From Gammaproteobacteria bacterium (GTDB lineage Bacteria > Pseudomonadota > Gammaproteobacteria > Steroidobacterales > Woeseiaceae), in contig JAOUHU010000014.1 of NCBI GenBank assembly GCA_029884455.1, forward strand, positions 1-58,411: a DNA stretch of 58,411 bases, read 5' to 3'. Each line of letters opens with the position of its first letter. The first letter of the stretch is position 1. A program made the translations under genes and the position numbers. The notes under the pieces are model-generated. The model worked only from the letters and a program-made list of their open reading frames with translations. It was not told the origin of the DNA and did not search any database. Shown piece by piece: positions 7,360 through 17,280 of this stretch.

Positions 7360-9563
7360 TCGGTATCGTCGACGTCTGCTTTGGGGCTTGGCCGAATGCT
7401 GAGCGCCTTCAATGACTGTGTCATCGATGTCGATATCTGGTCCTCGATCGAATCGACGGCAGTCGACTCATCTGCGGGGGCTGCATCAAACCCGCCAGCA
7501 GAGATGACTATGCTCTCAGCCGAATCGGGTGTTGCTGGCGCGCCGCGTGGCGCGCTGCGTGGCGCGCTGAACTCGTTAAGATCACGCAAGACTTTCAATC
7601 GCTGTGACAGGGACGAGTCCGCAATATGCGGCTTTCTTGGTTCGTCAGTCTCGAGCTTCAGTTCGGCAACCTCGGGCGCGGTTTCATGCAATAACGATGC
7701 ATTGGCCGCAACCTGCGCAGCGAGCTGGCTGAACTCCTCGCCGAACAGGGTCTCCGCCATATAGTCATCGACATCCTCAATGGTCTTCGCCCTGGCAAGT
7801 CCGGATGCAATTTTCTCGAGTTCCTGGGTCGGGCGCTGAGCAGGCTTCGCCGCCGGTTTGTTGACTACGGGTACAGGTTTCACTGCCGGCTTGCTGACTA
7901 TGGGCACGGGCTTCGCCGCTGGTTTGTTCATCGCCGGTACTACGGGCTGCGCGGCCGGCTTGCTGATCACCGTTTCCGGTTTGGTTGCGGGCTTCGGCGC
8001 TGGTTGCGGCGCCTGTTTCAGTGTCGGTTTTGCCGCCGGCTGTACTGCCTCGACCTTGCCTTCGCTGGTCGTGTCGGCCGTGTCTTGCGTATTTGAGCCC
8101 GCCTGCAGCTGCGCTTTCTTCAGCGCCTCAGTCGCCTCCTGAATTTTCGCCTCAATCTGTTTGTCGAGCGTAATTTCCGGAATCACGTCCACGACGTCGT
8201 CAGCGCTATCGGATGCGGCAGGCCGGCGACGTTTCGACGCCGCGGCCACAGCCTCCGGTCCATGGGCGACCGCCATGGCTCGCTCCAGGGCCTCAAGGTC
8301 CGGCCGCAGTTCGGCGAGAGTCGGGTCGCGGTCCCAGGCCGGAATATCTGTTGGTACCCGTCCGTCTTCATCGCGTGCTTCGGCCGGTACGCTGGTGAGT
8401 ACCGGCAGTTCATTTTCGGTCGGCTCATGCACCACTGCAGCAATCGGTGGCTTGATTACGGCGGGCTCGGTTTTCGGTGCAACTGGCCGGGAAGCAGCGC
8501 TGGCTTTCATGACCGGTTGAGGGGTTGTAGCCAGTTCAGGCGCAAGGATTTCGAGATCGGGCAGCGTGTCCTGGATCAATTCGGGAATGTCGTCTTCTTC
8601 GGCCTTGACGACGGGATCGGGCTCGGTTGGCAGGATCAATTTCGCTGTCAAAGCGGGTTCTACCGGTACAGCAGGTTCTGGTGGCTCGACGGTCTTTGTT
8701 GCCTCAGCTTTTTCAATTGCCGCCGTAATCTCCGCCACACTGTGTTCAACGGTCAACCCGAACTCTTCGGCTGCGACTTTCTCGATCATTTTTGGCGTTA
8801 TACGTTTTTCGCCGTTGTCCGCGGCGATGTTGAGTACAGATTCGAGCAAGTTGTTAACGACACGCGGCAAACCATCGCTGAGGCGATGCAGCGTGCTTGC
8901 TGAACCGTCGGCGAACAGAGTATCGAATTCGCGGCCAGCGAGTCGGAAGCAGTGCTTCAGGTAGCCTAGCAACTCGCCGGAACTCTGTGCGTCGATTTTT
9001 TGCCGCGAGCGCAAACGCTGTTTCAGTCGCGCTAATTTCGGATCGCGCAAGAACTCATTGAGGCTGTCGTCGCCAAGCAGGATGAGGTTGGCGCCGTTGG
9101 AAACGCCCGCGTCCGCGGCGGTCAGAGCTTCCAGCTCCGACAATGCGTCGAGGCCTATGCGGTTTGCATCCTCCACCAGGATGAACACCCGGGTTTCCTG
9201 CTCGGCAAACTGCTGCAGCATGCGGCGGAAGGTTGCGAAGCGATGCACGGTACTTTTTGGCAGCTGCCGCGCGCCGAGTCCCGCCAGCAGTATCTCCAAC
9301 ACTTCGTCGGGCCCGAAGGGCATACGGCCGATCGTGACAATGCCGCGATTCTTGCCAATACCATCAAGTGCGCGCTTGGCAATTGTGGTCTTGCCGGAGC
9401 CGACGGGTCCGGTCAGGCACACGGCGGCATCTTCGGTCGCCAGGGCTTTCTTCAGGGCAGCGACAATCGCAGCAACCTGCGGCGCGACGAAAACGTTGTT
9501 ACCGACAACATGGGCGGAAAACGGCGGCTTGTTCAAGCCGAAATGACTCAGGTAGGCATTCAT
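7293..9563 (-). CDS. ExeA/GspA-like AAA ATPase with long Pro/Ala/Lys-rich tail
   Basis: A 756-aa protein. The first ~280 residues are an ExeA-type AAA+ domain: the opening FGLNKPPFSAH, Walker A GPVGSGKTT at 52-60, Walker B-like FILVEDAN, and a sensor/lid region ending in LSDGLPRVVNNL. ExeA/GspA/MshM relatives help assemble secretion and pilus complexes at the cell wall. From residue ~300 the sequence is low complexity, with repeated KPAAKPV-like units at about 540-590. The last segment is acidic (poly-Asp) and ends GKGFFSRFRRK. No membrane helix or peptidoglycan-binding domain is evident, unlike classical ExeA. No secretion genes are adjacent. It is divergent from the RND operon and overlaps the DUF885 3' end by 67 bp. 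Confidence 0.8.
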   Translation of the reverse strand: MNAYLSHFGLNKPPFSAHVVGNNVFVAPQVAAIVAALKKALATEDAAVCLTGPVGSGKTTIAKRALDGIGKNRGIVTIGRMPFGPDEVLEILLAGLGARQLPKSTVHRFATFRRMLQQFAEQETRVFILVEDANRIGLDALSELEALTAADAGVSNGANLILLGDDSLNEFLRDPKLARLKQRLRSRQKIDAQSSGELLGYLKHCFRLAGREFDTLFADGSASTLHRLSDGLPRVVNNLLESVLNIAADNGEKRITPKMIEKVAAEEFGLTVEHSVAEITAAIEKAEATKTVEPPEPAVPVEPALTAKLILPTEPDPVVKAEEDDIPELIQDTLPDLEILAPELATTPQPVMKASAASRPVAPKTEPAVIKPPIAAVVHEPTENELPVLTSVPAEARDEDGRVPTDIPAWDRDPTLAELRPDLEALERAMAVAHGPEAVAAASKRRRPAASDSADDVVDVIPEITLDKQIEAKIQEATEALKKAQLQAGSNTQDTADTTSEGKVEAVQPAAKPTLKQAPQPAPKPATKPETVISKPAAQPVVPAMNKPAAKPVPIVSKPAVKPVPVVNKPAAKPAQRPTQELEKIASGLARAKTIEDVDDYMAETLFGEEFSQLAAQVAANASLLHETAPEVAELKLETDEPRKPHIADSSLSQRLKVLRDLNEFSAPRSAPRGAPATPDSAESIVISAGGFDAAPADESTAVDSIEDQISTSMTQSLKALSIRPSPKADVDDTDQDDDDDDDDSGKGFFSRFRRK
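7333..7356. repeat. TCG/TCA microsatellite inside two overlapping genes
   Basis: Eight consecutive TCN triplets. In the plus frame they encode eight Ser residues at the end of the DUF885 protein. In the minus frame, out of codon phase, the same bases encode the poly-Asp stretch near the end of the ATPase at 7293-9563. Short triplet repeats like this can change length by slippage. Confidence 0.85.
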
Positions 9564-9689
9564 CTGCGGCAGTTTGTAGCCAATCAGTGGCGATTTCAGG
9601 GAGTTAAGTCACAAAAAGCGCTTTTTATGTCGTTTGCGGCGACGCCGATTCTGCGACGGAATACACTGTTGACTGGTCGGAACCTGGAC

Positions 9690-9728
9690 CTATAACACCC
9701 TTGCAATCAACAGGATAGGTGTTATAGT
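9690..9728 (+). promoter_or_regulatory. RND operon promoter embedded in an operator-like inverted repeat
   Basis: A perfect 10-bp inverted repeat, CTATAACACC at 9690-9699 and GGTGTTATAG at 9718-9727, brackets a sigma-70-type promoter: -35 TTGCAA at 9701-9706, a 16-bp spacer and -10 TATAGT at 9723-9728. The right arm covers the -10 box. This is the geometry of a repressor operator such as TetR or GntR proteins use at efflux operons. No regulator gene is adjacent, so the protein would be encoded elsewhere. The rest of the 226-bp gap shows nothing recognisable. Confidence 0.6.
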
Positions 9729-9789
9729 GAACTAGAACACCAATTCACTGGGCAACAGCACCGCTCGCGAGCAATAGAGAATCAATACC

Positions 9790-10926
9790 ATGCAGCGAAA
9801 AACGCAGCGCATCTTACTGGTCACGGGCATTTTTGCCGGCACTATCGCGGCCGCCGTCGCGTTGCAGTCGCTTCGCCCGGAACCTGAAAAAAAGGACGTC
9901 CAGGAGCCGATCTTGCTGGTCGATGTGCTGGAACTCGAGTTTTCTCAGGCAAGCTTTGAGATCGTGAGCCAGGGCATCGTGCGGCCACGCACGCAGACGG
10001 TGCTTAGCGCAGAGGTATCCGGGTCCATAGTTGAAGTATCGTCAAAGTTCATCGCCGGCGGCGTATTCGAGGCGGGCGAAGTGCTGATGCGTATCGATCC
10101 GACCAACTACGAGGCGGGTGTGGCGCGGTCCGAGGCGCTGGTGCGGCAGCGTCAGATAGAGAATGACGGCGCCGAGAAGCTACGACTGCAGGGTTATCGT
10201 GCGGAAGCCGAATTGGCTGCTGCCGCGGCTGCGCTGGCTGCGGCAAGCGCGGAACTCGTGACCGCCAAACGCAATCTCGACCGAACCTATATCCGGCTGC
10301 CGTACGAGGGTATGGTGCTCTCAAAGGACGCGGACCTCGGCCAGTTTGTCAATCCCGGCACACCGATTGGTGTAACTTTCGCCACCGATTTTGCTGAGGT
10401 TCGGCTGCCATTGACGGACCAGGACCTGGCATTCGTGGATATTCCGGGCAGTAACGAGATCACGCGAACGGGCAGCGCCAGTGGACCCGCGGTGCGGCTC
10501 AGCGCCATACAAAAAGGTCGCCGCGAGTTTTGGAATGCACAAATCGTGCGTTCCGAGGGCGTCGTCGATGAGCAAAGCCGGGTGACCTACGTGGTCGCGC
10601 ATGTGGATGACCCTTACAGGCTGCACACCGATGGAGTGCCGTTGCCGATTGGTACCTTCGTTGCCGCGAACATCGAGGCATCAAATGCCGTCGACGTGAT
10701 GCGCGTACCACGGAGCGCAGTACGCGGTTCGGACCAGTTGTTGTTCGTTGACGAGGAAAACAAAATCGAAATTCGCAGTGTCAGTATTCTGCGCTCCGAC
10801 GCATCCTATGTGTATATCGACGCTGGCGCTGAGCCTGGCGAGCGCATTGTGACGACGGCAATCGCCGCGCCAACCAACGGCATGAGTGTGCGTACCGCCA
10901 ATACTGCCGTGGCCACGGAGAACTGA
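9790..10926 (+). CDS. RND efflux periplasmic adaptor subunit (HlyD/AcrA family)
   Basis: A 378-aa protein. An N-terminal hydrophobic anchor (residues ~8-27) is followed by a split lipoyl domain (LSAEVSGSIVEVSSKF and YIRLPYEGMVLSKDADLGQFV), a helical hairpin rich in Ala and Glu between them (about residues 110-165), a beta-barrel region and a membrane-proximal domain. Adaptors of this family join an inner-membrane RND pump to an outer-membrane channel. The pump gene follows after 2 bp, so the two are co-translated. No TolC-type channel gene is nearby. Expression is probably controlled by the operator-like repeat just upstream. Confidence 0.9.
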   Translation: MQRKTQRILLVTGIFAGTIAAAVALQSLRPEPEKKDVQEPILLVDVLELEFSQASFEIVSQGIVRPRTQTVLSAEVSGSIVEVSSKFIAGGVFEAGEVLMRIDPTNYEAGVARSEALVRQRQIENDGAEKLRLQGYRAEAELAAAAAALAAASAELVTAKRNLDRTYIRLPYEGMVLSKDADLGQFVNPGTPIGVTFATDFAEVRLPLTDQDLAFVDIPGSNEITRTGSASGPAVRLSAIQKGRREFWNAQIVRSEGVVDEQSRVTYVVAHVDDPYRLHTDGVPLPIGTFVAANIEASNAVDVMRVPRSAVRGSDQLLFVDEENKIEIRSVSILRSDASYVYIDAGAEPGERIVTTAIAAPTNGMSVRTANTAVATEN

Positions 10927-10928
10927 TA

Positions 10929-13900
10929 ATGGATACAACGGACCTGGATCCGAGAAAAGGACTGATCGCATGGTTTGCGGCCAACCACGTGGCCGCAAAT
11001 TTGCTGATGTTTTTCATTATTGTGGCAGGTTTAATTTCCGCTTTTACAATTCGCAAGCAGACGACCCCGGAATTTGAACTGAACTGGATCCAGGTACAGG
11101 TACCCTACCTTGGCGCTGCTCCGCAAGAGGTGGAAGAGGGCGTCGTCATCAAGGTTGAGGAGGCGGTACAGGATATCAAAGGCATCAAGGAAATCCGATC
11201 GCGCTCCCAGGAAGGTAATGGCTCGATCACCATAGAAGTTTCTCAGGACGTCGACATCAACGAGGTGCTGACCGAAGTGAAGACGCGCGTCGATGCCATT
11301 TCGACGTTCCCGGGCCTGGCAGAAAAGCCGGTTATCTACAAAGTCGAGGCAGACACGCCGGTCATATTCGTTGCCATCCACGGCAATCTGGACGATTACT
11401 CGCGCAAGCTGATCGCGCAGGAAGTACGCAACGATTTGTTGTCGATGCCGGAGATCAGCCAGATAGATTTCTATGGGGATCGCGCTTTCGAAATCAGTAT
11501 CGAAGTCTCCGAGCACACGTTGCGCGAATACGACCTGACGATGTCTGAAGTGTCACAGGCGATACGGCGTTCGTCTGTTGATATGCCGGGCGGTACGATC
11601 AAAACCGAGGGCGGTGACATCCTGCTGCGCACCGAGGGTCAGGTGTACACGGGCAGGCAATACGCGGACCTGGTGTTGCGTACGAACGCGGATGGAACCC
11701 GGCTGTTGCTTGGGGATATTGCGAACATCAACGACGGCTTTGTCGAGACTCAAGGCTTCGGCCGCTTCGATGGCGAACCCACGGCGACCCTGAACGTGCT
11801 GGCAAACGGCCAGCAGAACGAACTTAAAACCGCCGCCGCAGTGAAGACTTACGTCGAAGAGAAGCGCAAGACCTTGCCACCCGGTGTGGAGATGGACTTG
11901 TGGGTAGACCGCTCGCATTACCTGACAGGTCGTCTCGACATGATGTTGAAAAATATGTGGCAGGGAGCGCTGCTGGTGTTCCTGGTGCTTTCACTGTTCC
12001 TGCGCATGAAGGTCGCAGGCTGGGTCATTATAGGAATACCGGTTGCCTTTCTTGGCACCTTGTTCCTTATGCCCTTGGGCCCGTGGCCGGTCACAATCAA
12101 TATGATCAGCCTGTTCGGGTTCATCATCGTGCTTGGCATCGTCGTGGACGATGCGATCATCATTGGCGAAAGCGTCTATACCCAGATTCGGGCCAAAGGT
12201 CACACAATTGACAACGTCGTACTGGGCGCACAAAAGGTGGCATTGCCAGCGACCTTCGGCGTGTTGACAACGATCGCGGCGTTTGCGCCGATGCTGTTTA
12301 TTGGTGGTGTTGCGGGTCCTTTTTTCGAAGCCATGGGTATGGTCGTTATTCTGTGCCTGATGTTTTCCCTGATTGAATCGAAGCTGATCCTGCCTGCGCA
12401 CCTGGTGCACGCAAACATCAAGCCGATTGACGAAGACGATCTGTTTAATCCGCAGCGCCATATCGGCAAGCTTGAGTCGATTTCGCGCTTTTTCCAGAAA
12501 ATTCAGCGCTACACTCAACACGGCCTGCATCGCCTGATTCACAACCGCTACCGTCCATTGCTGCTGCGCTCGATCAATAACCCCGGACTGACCACGACCA
12601 TCTTTGTCGGTGTATTGATCCTCACCGGTGGGCTGCTTGGTAGCGGGCTGGTACGCGTCGTACTGTTCCCGGAAGTGCCGGGCGATTTCATACGCATGGA
12701 CCTGCAAATGGAGAGTGGCTCCGCACCCGAGGCGCGCAATACTGCACTAAATCGCGTCGAGCGTGCCATTCTTGATCTCAACCAGGAATACATCGCCGAA
12801 AATCCTGATCTGCCGCCAATGATCAGCCACATCGGATCGTTTTCGCAGGGTGATACTGGCGCCGTGGCCTGGGTCGAGTTACCGATGGTGACGGGTCGAC
12901 CTTTACAGGTGTCGGACATCACCAAGTTGTGGCGTGAACGCGTTGGCGAAATTGCGGGCGTCAAGGAATTGACCTTTGAGGACGGCGATAATTTTGGCGG
13001 TGGCGCGCCGTTAAGTTTTCGTCTATCCGGCGACAATTACACGGCGCTCGAACAAGCCGCCGAAGAACTGGAAGAACATCTCGCGACGTATGCCGGCGTA
13101 TTCGATATTCGCAATTCCTCCGATACCGGCGCACAGGAAATCAAGCTCGCCATCAAACCCGAGGCCGAAGCGCTCGGTTTAAGCATGGATTCGCTGGGTC
13201 GCCAGGTGCGGCAGGCCTTCTATGGCGAGGAGGCGCAGCGCATCCAGCGCGGCAAAGACGAACTTCGAGTGATGGTTCGATACCCGGTGGAAGATCGGCG
13301 CTCCATAGCAGACCTGGAAAATATGCGCATTCGTACGCCAAGTGGCGAGGAAGTGCCGTTCGCATCGGTCGCTGAGGTTTCGTTTGGCAAGAGCTATTCG
13401 AGCATTGCGCGTTTGAATCGCGCCCGGACCATAACGGTGTCGGCGGACATCGACCCGGAAATCGTGGAGCCGGGTAAGGTCGCCAGTGAGATATCGGACG
13501 ATTACATTCCGCAGCTGCTGTCAAGGCATTCGGGTATCACGTATGGGCTGGAGGGCAGCAGCCAGGAAGAACGGGAATTCATGCGCAACATGACGATTGC
13601 CTCAATTGCGGCATTGTTCCTGATTTATGCCCTGATCGCGATTCCGCTGAAGTCTTATGGTCAGCCCCTGGTCATCATGTCCGTGATCCCTTTCGGCATC
13701 GTGGGTGCTGTCATCGGTCACGTTGTTATGGGCAAGGCACTGAGCATGTTTTCGCTATTCGGCCTGATTGCGTTGGCGGGTGTCGTGGTCAATGACAGCC
13801 TGATCATGGTGGACTTTATCAATTCGGCTAGGAGAGCAGGGGTGCCCGTCCTGCAGGCCGTGGTCGATTCTGGAACGCAACGCTTCCGCGCCATCATCCT

Positions 13901-14126
13901 GACGTCGTTTACGACCGCGGCTGGATTGATGCCAATCATGCTGGAATCCAGCGTGCAGGCTCAGTATGTCATTCCCATGGCGATCTCAATGAGCTTCGGC
14001 ATTGTATTCGCGACGCTCATTACCCTGTTCCTGGTACCAGCACTGTATGTGCTGACACGCAATTTCAAACTCTGGATTCTCGATCGCGAGGAACCGAAGC
14101 CTGCGGCCGAACAACAGTTCATATGA
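10929..14126 (+). CDS. RND efflux pump permease (AcrB/AcrD/AcrF superfamily)
   Basis: A 1065-aa protein of full RND length with the duplicated architecture: a helix at ~15-35, a large periplasmic loop, a helix bundle, a second periplasmic loop and a second bundle. The proton-relay Asp pair is in GIVVDDAIIIGES (about residue 400), as expected for a proton-driven pump. The sequence of the bundles (for example VVVNDSLIMVDFIN in the second half) places it with the generic HAE-like pumps found beside short adaptors, rather than with AcrB itself. Substrates cannot be predicted. It ends 7 bp before a strong palindrome. Confidence 0.92.
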   Translation: MDTTDLDPRKGLIAWFAANHVAANLLMFFIIVAGLISAFTIRKQTTPEFELNWIQVQVPYLGAAPQEVEEGVVIKVEEAVQDIKGIKEIRSRSQEGNGSITIEVSQDVDINEVLTEVKTRVDAISTFPGLAEKPVIYKVEADTPVIFVAIHGNLDDYSRKLIAQEVRNDLLSMPEISQIDFYGDRAFEISIEVSEHTLREYDLTMSEVSQAIRRSSVDMPGGTIKTEGGDILLRTEGQVYTGRQYADLVLRTNADGTRLLLGDIANINDGFVETQGFGRFDGEPTATLNVLANGQQNELKTAAAVKTYVEEKRKTLPPGVEMDLWVDRSHYLTGRLDMMLKNMWQGALLVFLVLSLFLRMKVAGWVIIGIPVAFLGTLFLMPLGPWPVTINMISLFGFIIVLGIVVDDAIIIGESVYTQIRAKGHTIDNVVLGAQKVALPATFGVLTTIAAFAPMLFIGGVAGPFFEAMGMVVILCLMFSLIESKLILPAHLVHANIKPIDEDDLFNPQRHIGKLESISRFFQKIQRYTQHGLHRLIHNRYRPLLLRSINNPGLTTTIFVGVLILTGGLLGSGLVRVVLFPEVPGDFIRMDLQMESGSAPEARNTALNRVERAILDLNQEYIAENPDLPPMISHIGSFSQGDTGAVAWVELPMVTGRPLQVSDITKLWRERVGEIAGVKELTFEDGDNFGGGAPLSFRLSGDNYTALEQAAEELEEHLATYAGVFDIRNSSDTGAQEIKLAIKPEAEALGLSMDSLGRQVRQAFYGEEAQRIQRGKDELRVMVRYPVEDRRSIADLENMRIRTPSGEEVPFASVAEVSFGKSYSSIARLNRARTITVSADIDPEIVEPGKVASEISDDYIPQLLSRHSGITYGLEGSSQEEREFMRNMTIASIAALFLIYALIAIPLKSYGQPLVIMSVIPFGIVGAVIGHVVMGKALSMFSLFGLIALAGVVVNDSLIMVDFINSARRAGVPVLQAVVDSGTQRFRAIILTSFTTAAGLMPIMLESSVQAQYVIPMAISMSFGIVFATLITLFLVPALYVLTRNFKLWILDREEPKPAAEQQFI

Positions 14127-14132
14127 ACGATA

Positions 14133-14162
14133 AGGGTCAGAGCCCTTTTGGGCTCTGACCCT
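14133..14162. repeat. Perfect 13-bp palindrome with TTTT loop (REP-like element or bidirectional terminator)
   Basis: AGGGTCAGAGCCC at 14133-14145 and its exact complement at 14150-14162 enclose a TTTT loop. It sits between convergent stops (RND pump and EF-G), a typical terminator position, but neither strand has a long U-run after the stem. The GGGTCAGA-type arm recalls the palindromes mobilised by REP-associated tyrosine transposases in gammaproteobacteria; that link is my inference. A weaker relative occurs at 19086. Confidence 0.7.
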
Positions 14163-14168
14163 CTTGAC

Positions 14169-16259
14169 TTACTTTTTCAGTGCGGCCTTGCGTTCCTTGG
14201 TCTCCTTGATGACTGCATCGGAGACATTCTGCGGGCAGGGCGCGTAGTGCGAGAACTCCATCGAGAACTGACCACGACCCGAGGTCAGGGTCCGCAAGTG
14301 CCCGATGTAGCCGAACATATCGGCCAGCGGAGCATCCGCCTTGACACGCACGCCGGTAGGGCCCGCATCCTGTGACTTGATCATGCCGCGGCGACGATTC
14401 AGGTCGCCGATAACGTCACCGACGTTGTCGTCCGGCGTAAACACGTCAACCTTCATGATCGGCTCCAGCAACAGCGGGCCGGCTTTGGGCACGGTCTGCC
14501 GGTAGGCGGCCTTGGTCGCGATTTCAAACGCCAGTGCCGAGGAATCGACCGCATGGAACGCACCGTCGCGCAACGTAAACTTCACGTCCAGCAACGGATA
14601 TCCGGCGAGGGTGCCCTCGTCAAGCATGGAGGCAAAGGCCTTTTCACAGGCACTCCAGTATTCGCGCGGCACGCTGCCACCCGTGACCGTAGACTCAAAC
14701 ACATAACCCGCGTTGGTCTCGGCTGGCTCGATCGTATATTCGATCTTCGCGTACTGGCCCGAACCGCCCGACTGTTTCTTGTGCGTGTATATGTCGTCGA
14801 CTTTTTGCGTTATTGTCTCGCGGTAAGCGACCTGTGGCTTGCCGACCTGCACATCGACACCGTGCGTGCGGCGCAGAATGTCGACCTTGATATCGAGATG
14901 CAATTCACCCATGCCCTTGATCAGGGTCTCACCGGAATCCTCGTCGGTCGCAACGTGGAAGGAGGGGTCCTCCTGCACCATCTTGTTCAGTGCTACCGCC
15001 ATCTTTTCATTGCCTGCCTTGTCCTTCGGTGCGATCGCGATCGAAATCACGGGCGCCGGGAACACCATTGGCTCCAGCGTTGCCGGATTATCCACATCGG
15101 CCAGCGTGTGCCCGGTACGGGTATTTTTCATGCCGAGCAGGGCCACGATATCGCCGGCCTGGGCCGAATCGAGTTCCATGCGTGAGTCGGCATGCATCTC
15201 GACAATGCGACCGATGCGCTCGGTCTTGCCGGTAAATGTATTCAGCACGCTGTCGCCTTTCTGCAACCTGCCGGAATAGACACGCGTAAAAGTCAATGCA
15301 CCATAACGATCGTCCATGATCTTGAACGCAAGTGCACGCAGTGGCCTGTCAGGATCGACGATGGCCACGCCGCCGGTTTCATTGCCCTCGAGGTCCACTT
15401 CCGGCTGCGGCACGACTTCCATCGGATTCGGCAAATAGTCAACCACTCCGTTAAGAACATTCTGTATCCCTTTGTTTTTAAAGGCTGATCCACAGAAGGT
15501 CGGGAAGAAGTGCAACGCGATCGTGCCCTTCCGGATGCAGCGCTTGAGATCCGCCTCGGACGGCAGATTGCCTTCCAGGTACTGCTCAAGAAGCTCATCG
15601 TCCTCTTCGACCGCCGTCTCGATCAGTTTTTCACGCCATTCGGCGACCTGCTGCAGCATGTCCGGCGGTACGTCGGTAATTTCGTAGGATTGCGGATCGT
15701 CCGAGGTCTTCCAGATCCAGGCCTTCTGCGTTACGAGGTCAACGACGCCCTTGAAATCATCCTCAACGCCGATCGGCAGGGTCATGACCAGCGGCGTGGC
15801 CGCGAGGATCTCCTTGATTTGCTTGATCACACGGAAGAAGTCCGCGCCGATGCGGTCAAGCTTGTTGACAAATATCACGCGCGCAACTTCGGCGTCATTC
15901 GCGTAGCGCCAGTTGGTTTCGGATTGCGGTTCTACACCACCCGAGCCACAAAATACGCCGATGCCACCATCAAGCACCTTGAGCGAACGATACACCTCGA
16001 TCGTGAAGTCGACGTGCCCCGGTGTGTCAATGATATTCAGGCGATGATTGTCCCAGTAGCAACTGGTTGCGGCTGATTGAATGGTAATGCCGCGCTCCTG
16101 TTCCTGTTCCATGAAATCGGTCGTCGCCGCGCCATCGTGCACCTCGCCGATCTTGTGGATCTTGCCGGTAAGTTTCAGGATTCGTTCGGTGGTTGTGGTC
16201 TTGCCCGCGTCAACGTGGGCAAAAATGCCTATATTTCGATACTTGGTCAGGTCTTTCAT
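14169..16259 (-). CDS. fusA: Elongation factor G (EF-G paralogue, FusA2-like)
   Basis: A 696-aa translational GTPase with all five EF-G domains: P-loop [12 protein letters not shown] at 14-25, switch [15 protein letters not shown] specificity motif, and the C-terminal [25 protein letters not shown] signature of domains IV-V. EF-G moves tRNAs and mRNA during translocation and splits ribosomes with RRF. It is not in the rpsL-rpsG-fusA-tuf operon, and the segment [22 protein letters not shown] differs from the usual EF-G1 sequence. I therefore judge it a second, stand-alone EF-G. Whether it acts in elongation, recycling or both cannot be read from sequence. The start ATG at 16257-16259 fits the family N-terminus. 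Confidence 0.9.
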   Translation of the reverse strand: MKDLTKYRNIGIFAHVDAGKTTTTERILKLTGKIHKIGEVHDGAATTDFMEQEQERGITIQSAATSCYWDNHRLNIIDTPGHVDFTIEVYRSLKVLDGGIGVFCGSGGVEPQSETNWRYANDAEVARVIFVNKLDRIGADFFRVIKQIKEILAATPLVMTLPIGVEDDFKGVVDLVTQKAWIWKTSDDPQSYEITDVPPDMLQQVAEWREKLIETAVEEDDELLEQYLEGNLPSEADLKRCIRKGTIALHFFPTFCGSAFKNKGIQNVLNGVVDYLPNPMEVVPQPEVDLEGNETGGVAIVDPDRPLRALAFKIMDDRYGALTFTRVYSGRLQKGDSVLNTFTGKTERIGRIVEMHADSRMELDSAQAGDIVALLGMKNTRTGHTLADVDNPATLEPMVFPAPVISIAIAPKDKAGNEKMAVALNKMVQEDPSFHVATDEDSGETLIKGMGELHLDIKVDILRRTHGVDVQVGKPQVAYRETITQKVDDIYTHKKQSGGSGQYAKIEYTIEPAETNAGYVFESTVTGGSVPREYWSACEKAFASMLDEGTLAGYPLLDVKFTLRDGAFHAVDSSALAFEIATKAAYRQTVPKAGPLLLEPIMKVDVFTPDDNVGDVIGDLNRRRGMIKSQDAGPTGVRVKADAPLADMFGYIGHLRTLTSGRGQFSMEFSHYAPCPQNVSDAVIKETKERKAALKK

Positions 16260-16515
16260 GTCATGAGCTCAGTCGTGGTCTTTACAATATCCTGGGTGTT
16301 TGCCAGTACGAAGCCGCGAACTCGCGCGCTTGCGGGAGCGGACCGGGCCGTCAAACAATGAGGATGCGTTAGTCCCTGCCAGTGCCCAGATGTTCGTACA
16401 AAGCAGGCTGGGTGGGCTTTCGGGCGCGGATAATAGCAGCGCAAACGACCGTAAACCAGCGATTTCGCGGCGGATTCCGCTTATCATGCCGGGCGTCTCC
16501 GAACCGGAAAAAGTG

Positions 16516-17280
16516 ATGTCCAGAGCCCAGTTGTTTCAGATCCGCCTGGTCGCGACCGCTACAGTACTGCTGATCGTCTACCCGCTGCTGCGATTCCTAT
16601 GGTTTCCCGGCGGTTATTTCGATCTATCCGGTATCGGCAGACTGCTGCTGGTACTTGCCGGAGTCAACCTGATCGTTGGTCCGGTTCTCTCGACGTTGGT
16701 ATATCGGCCCGGCAAACGGGGTCTTATGTTCGACCTGGCTGTTCTGGCCGTTCTTGAGATTCTGGTTCTTGGCTGGGCATTGCTGGAGATTCACGCGCGC
16801 CGCCCCGCAATAGCCGTATTCGCCGTGGACCGATTCGAGTTATTACCGTACGCCGAAACTGACGCGATGGCGCTCAATGCTGACCTGCGAGCGATATTGC
16901 GTGGCAGCGGACCAGAGCTGATGTACGCCGCATTGCCGACGGATGGCGAGACCCTGAGCCGCTTGATTGACGAAACGGTGTTCGCGGGCCAGCCAGACAT
17001 TGATCGGCGCCCGGAGTTCTGGAAACCGTACCCTGAGGGCATTGGCGCGCTGCGCGCTGCTGCACAGCCATTGGCGCGGCTGCTGACAGTGAACGACGAA
17101 CGGGCCACGTCGGTGCGGCGCCGGCTGATAAAAAAGGGCCGCGGAATCGACGACTATCTGTACCTGCCGATCAGGGCGCGCAGCGGCGATGGCAGCATCA
17201 TTATCGACGCCGCCACCGGTTACCCTGTCGATGTGCTGGCGATGGATCCCTGGCCGGATACGCCGGGAGAGGCGTCGTGA
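16516..17280 (+). CDS. TfpX/TfpZ-type type IV pilin accessory protein
   Basis: A 254-aa protein with hydrophobic segments at about residues 10-30, 38-58 and 70-95, followed by a hydrophilic C-terminal domain. This layout, the length and the segments VNLIVGPVLSTLVY and AVFAVDRFELLPY match TfpZ-like pilin accessory proteins, which assist assembly or modification of particular type IV pilins. No pilin gene is adjacent. The start at 16516 has GGAAAAA upstream; earlier in-frame starts would add a soluble tail. The last four bases overlap the SLC13 permease gene, so the two are translationally coupled. Confidence 0.7.
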   Translation: MSRAQLFQIRLVATATVLLIVYPLLRFLWFPGGYFDLSGIGRLLLVLAGVNLIVGPVLSTLVYRPGKRGLMFDLAVLAVLEILVLGWALLEIHARRPAIAVFAVDRFELLPYAETDAMALNADLRAILRGSGPELMYAALPTDGETLSRLIDETVFAGQPDIDRRPEFWKPYPEGIGALRAAAQPLARLLTVNDERATSVRRRLIKKGRGIDDYLYLPIRARSGDGSIIIDAATGYPVDVLAMDPWPDTPGEAS

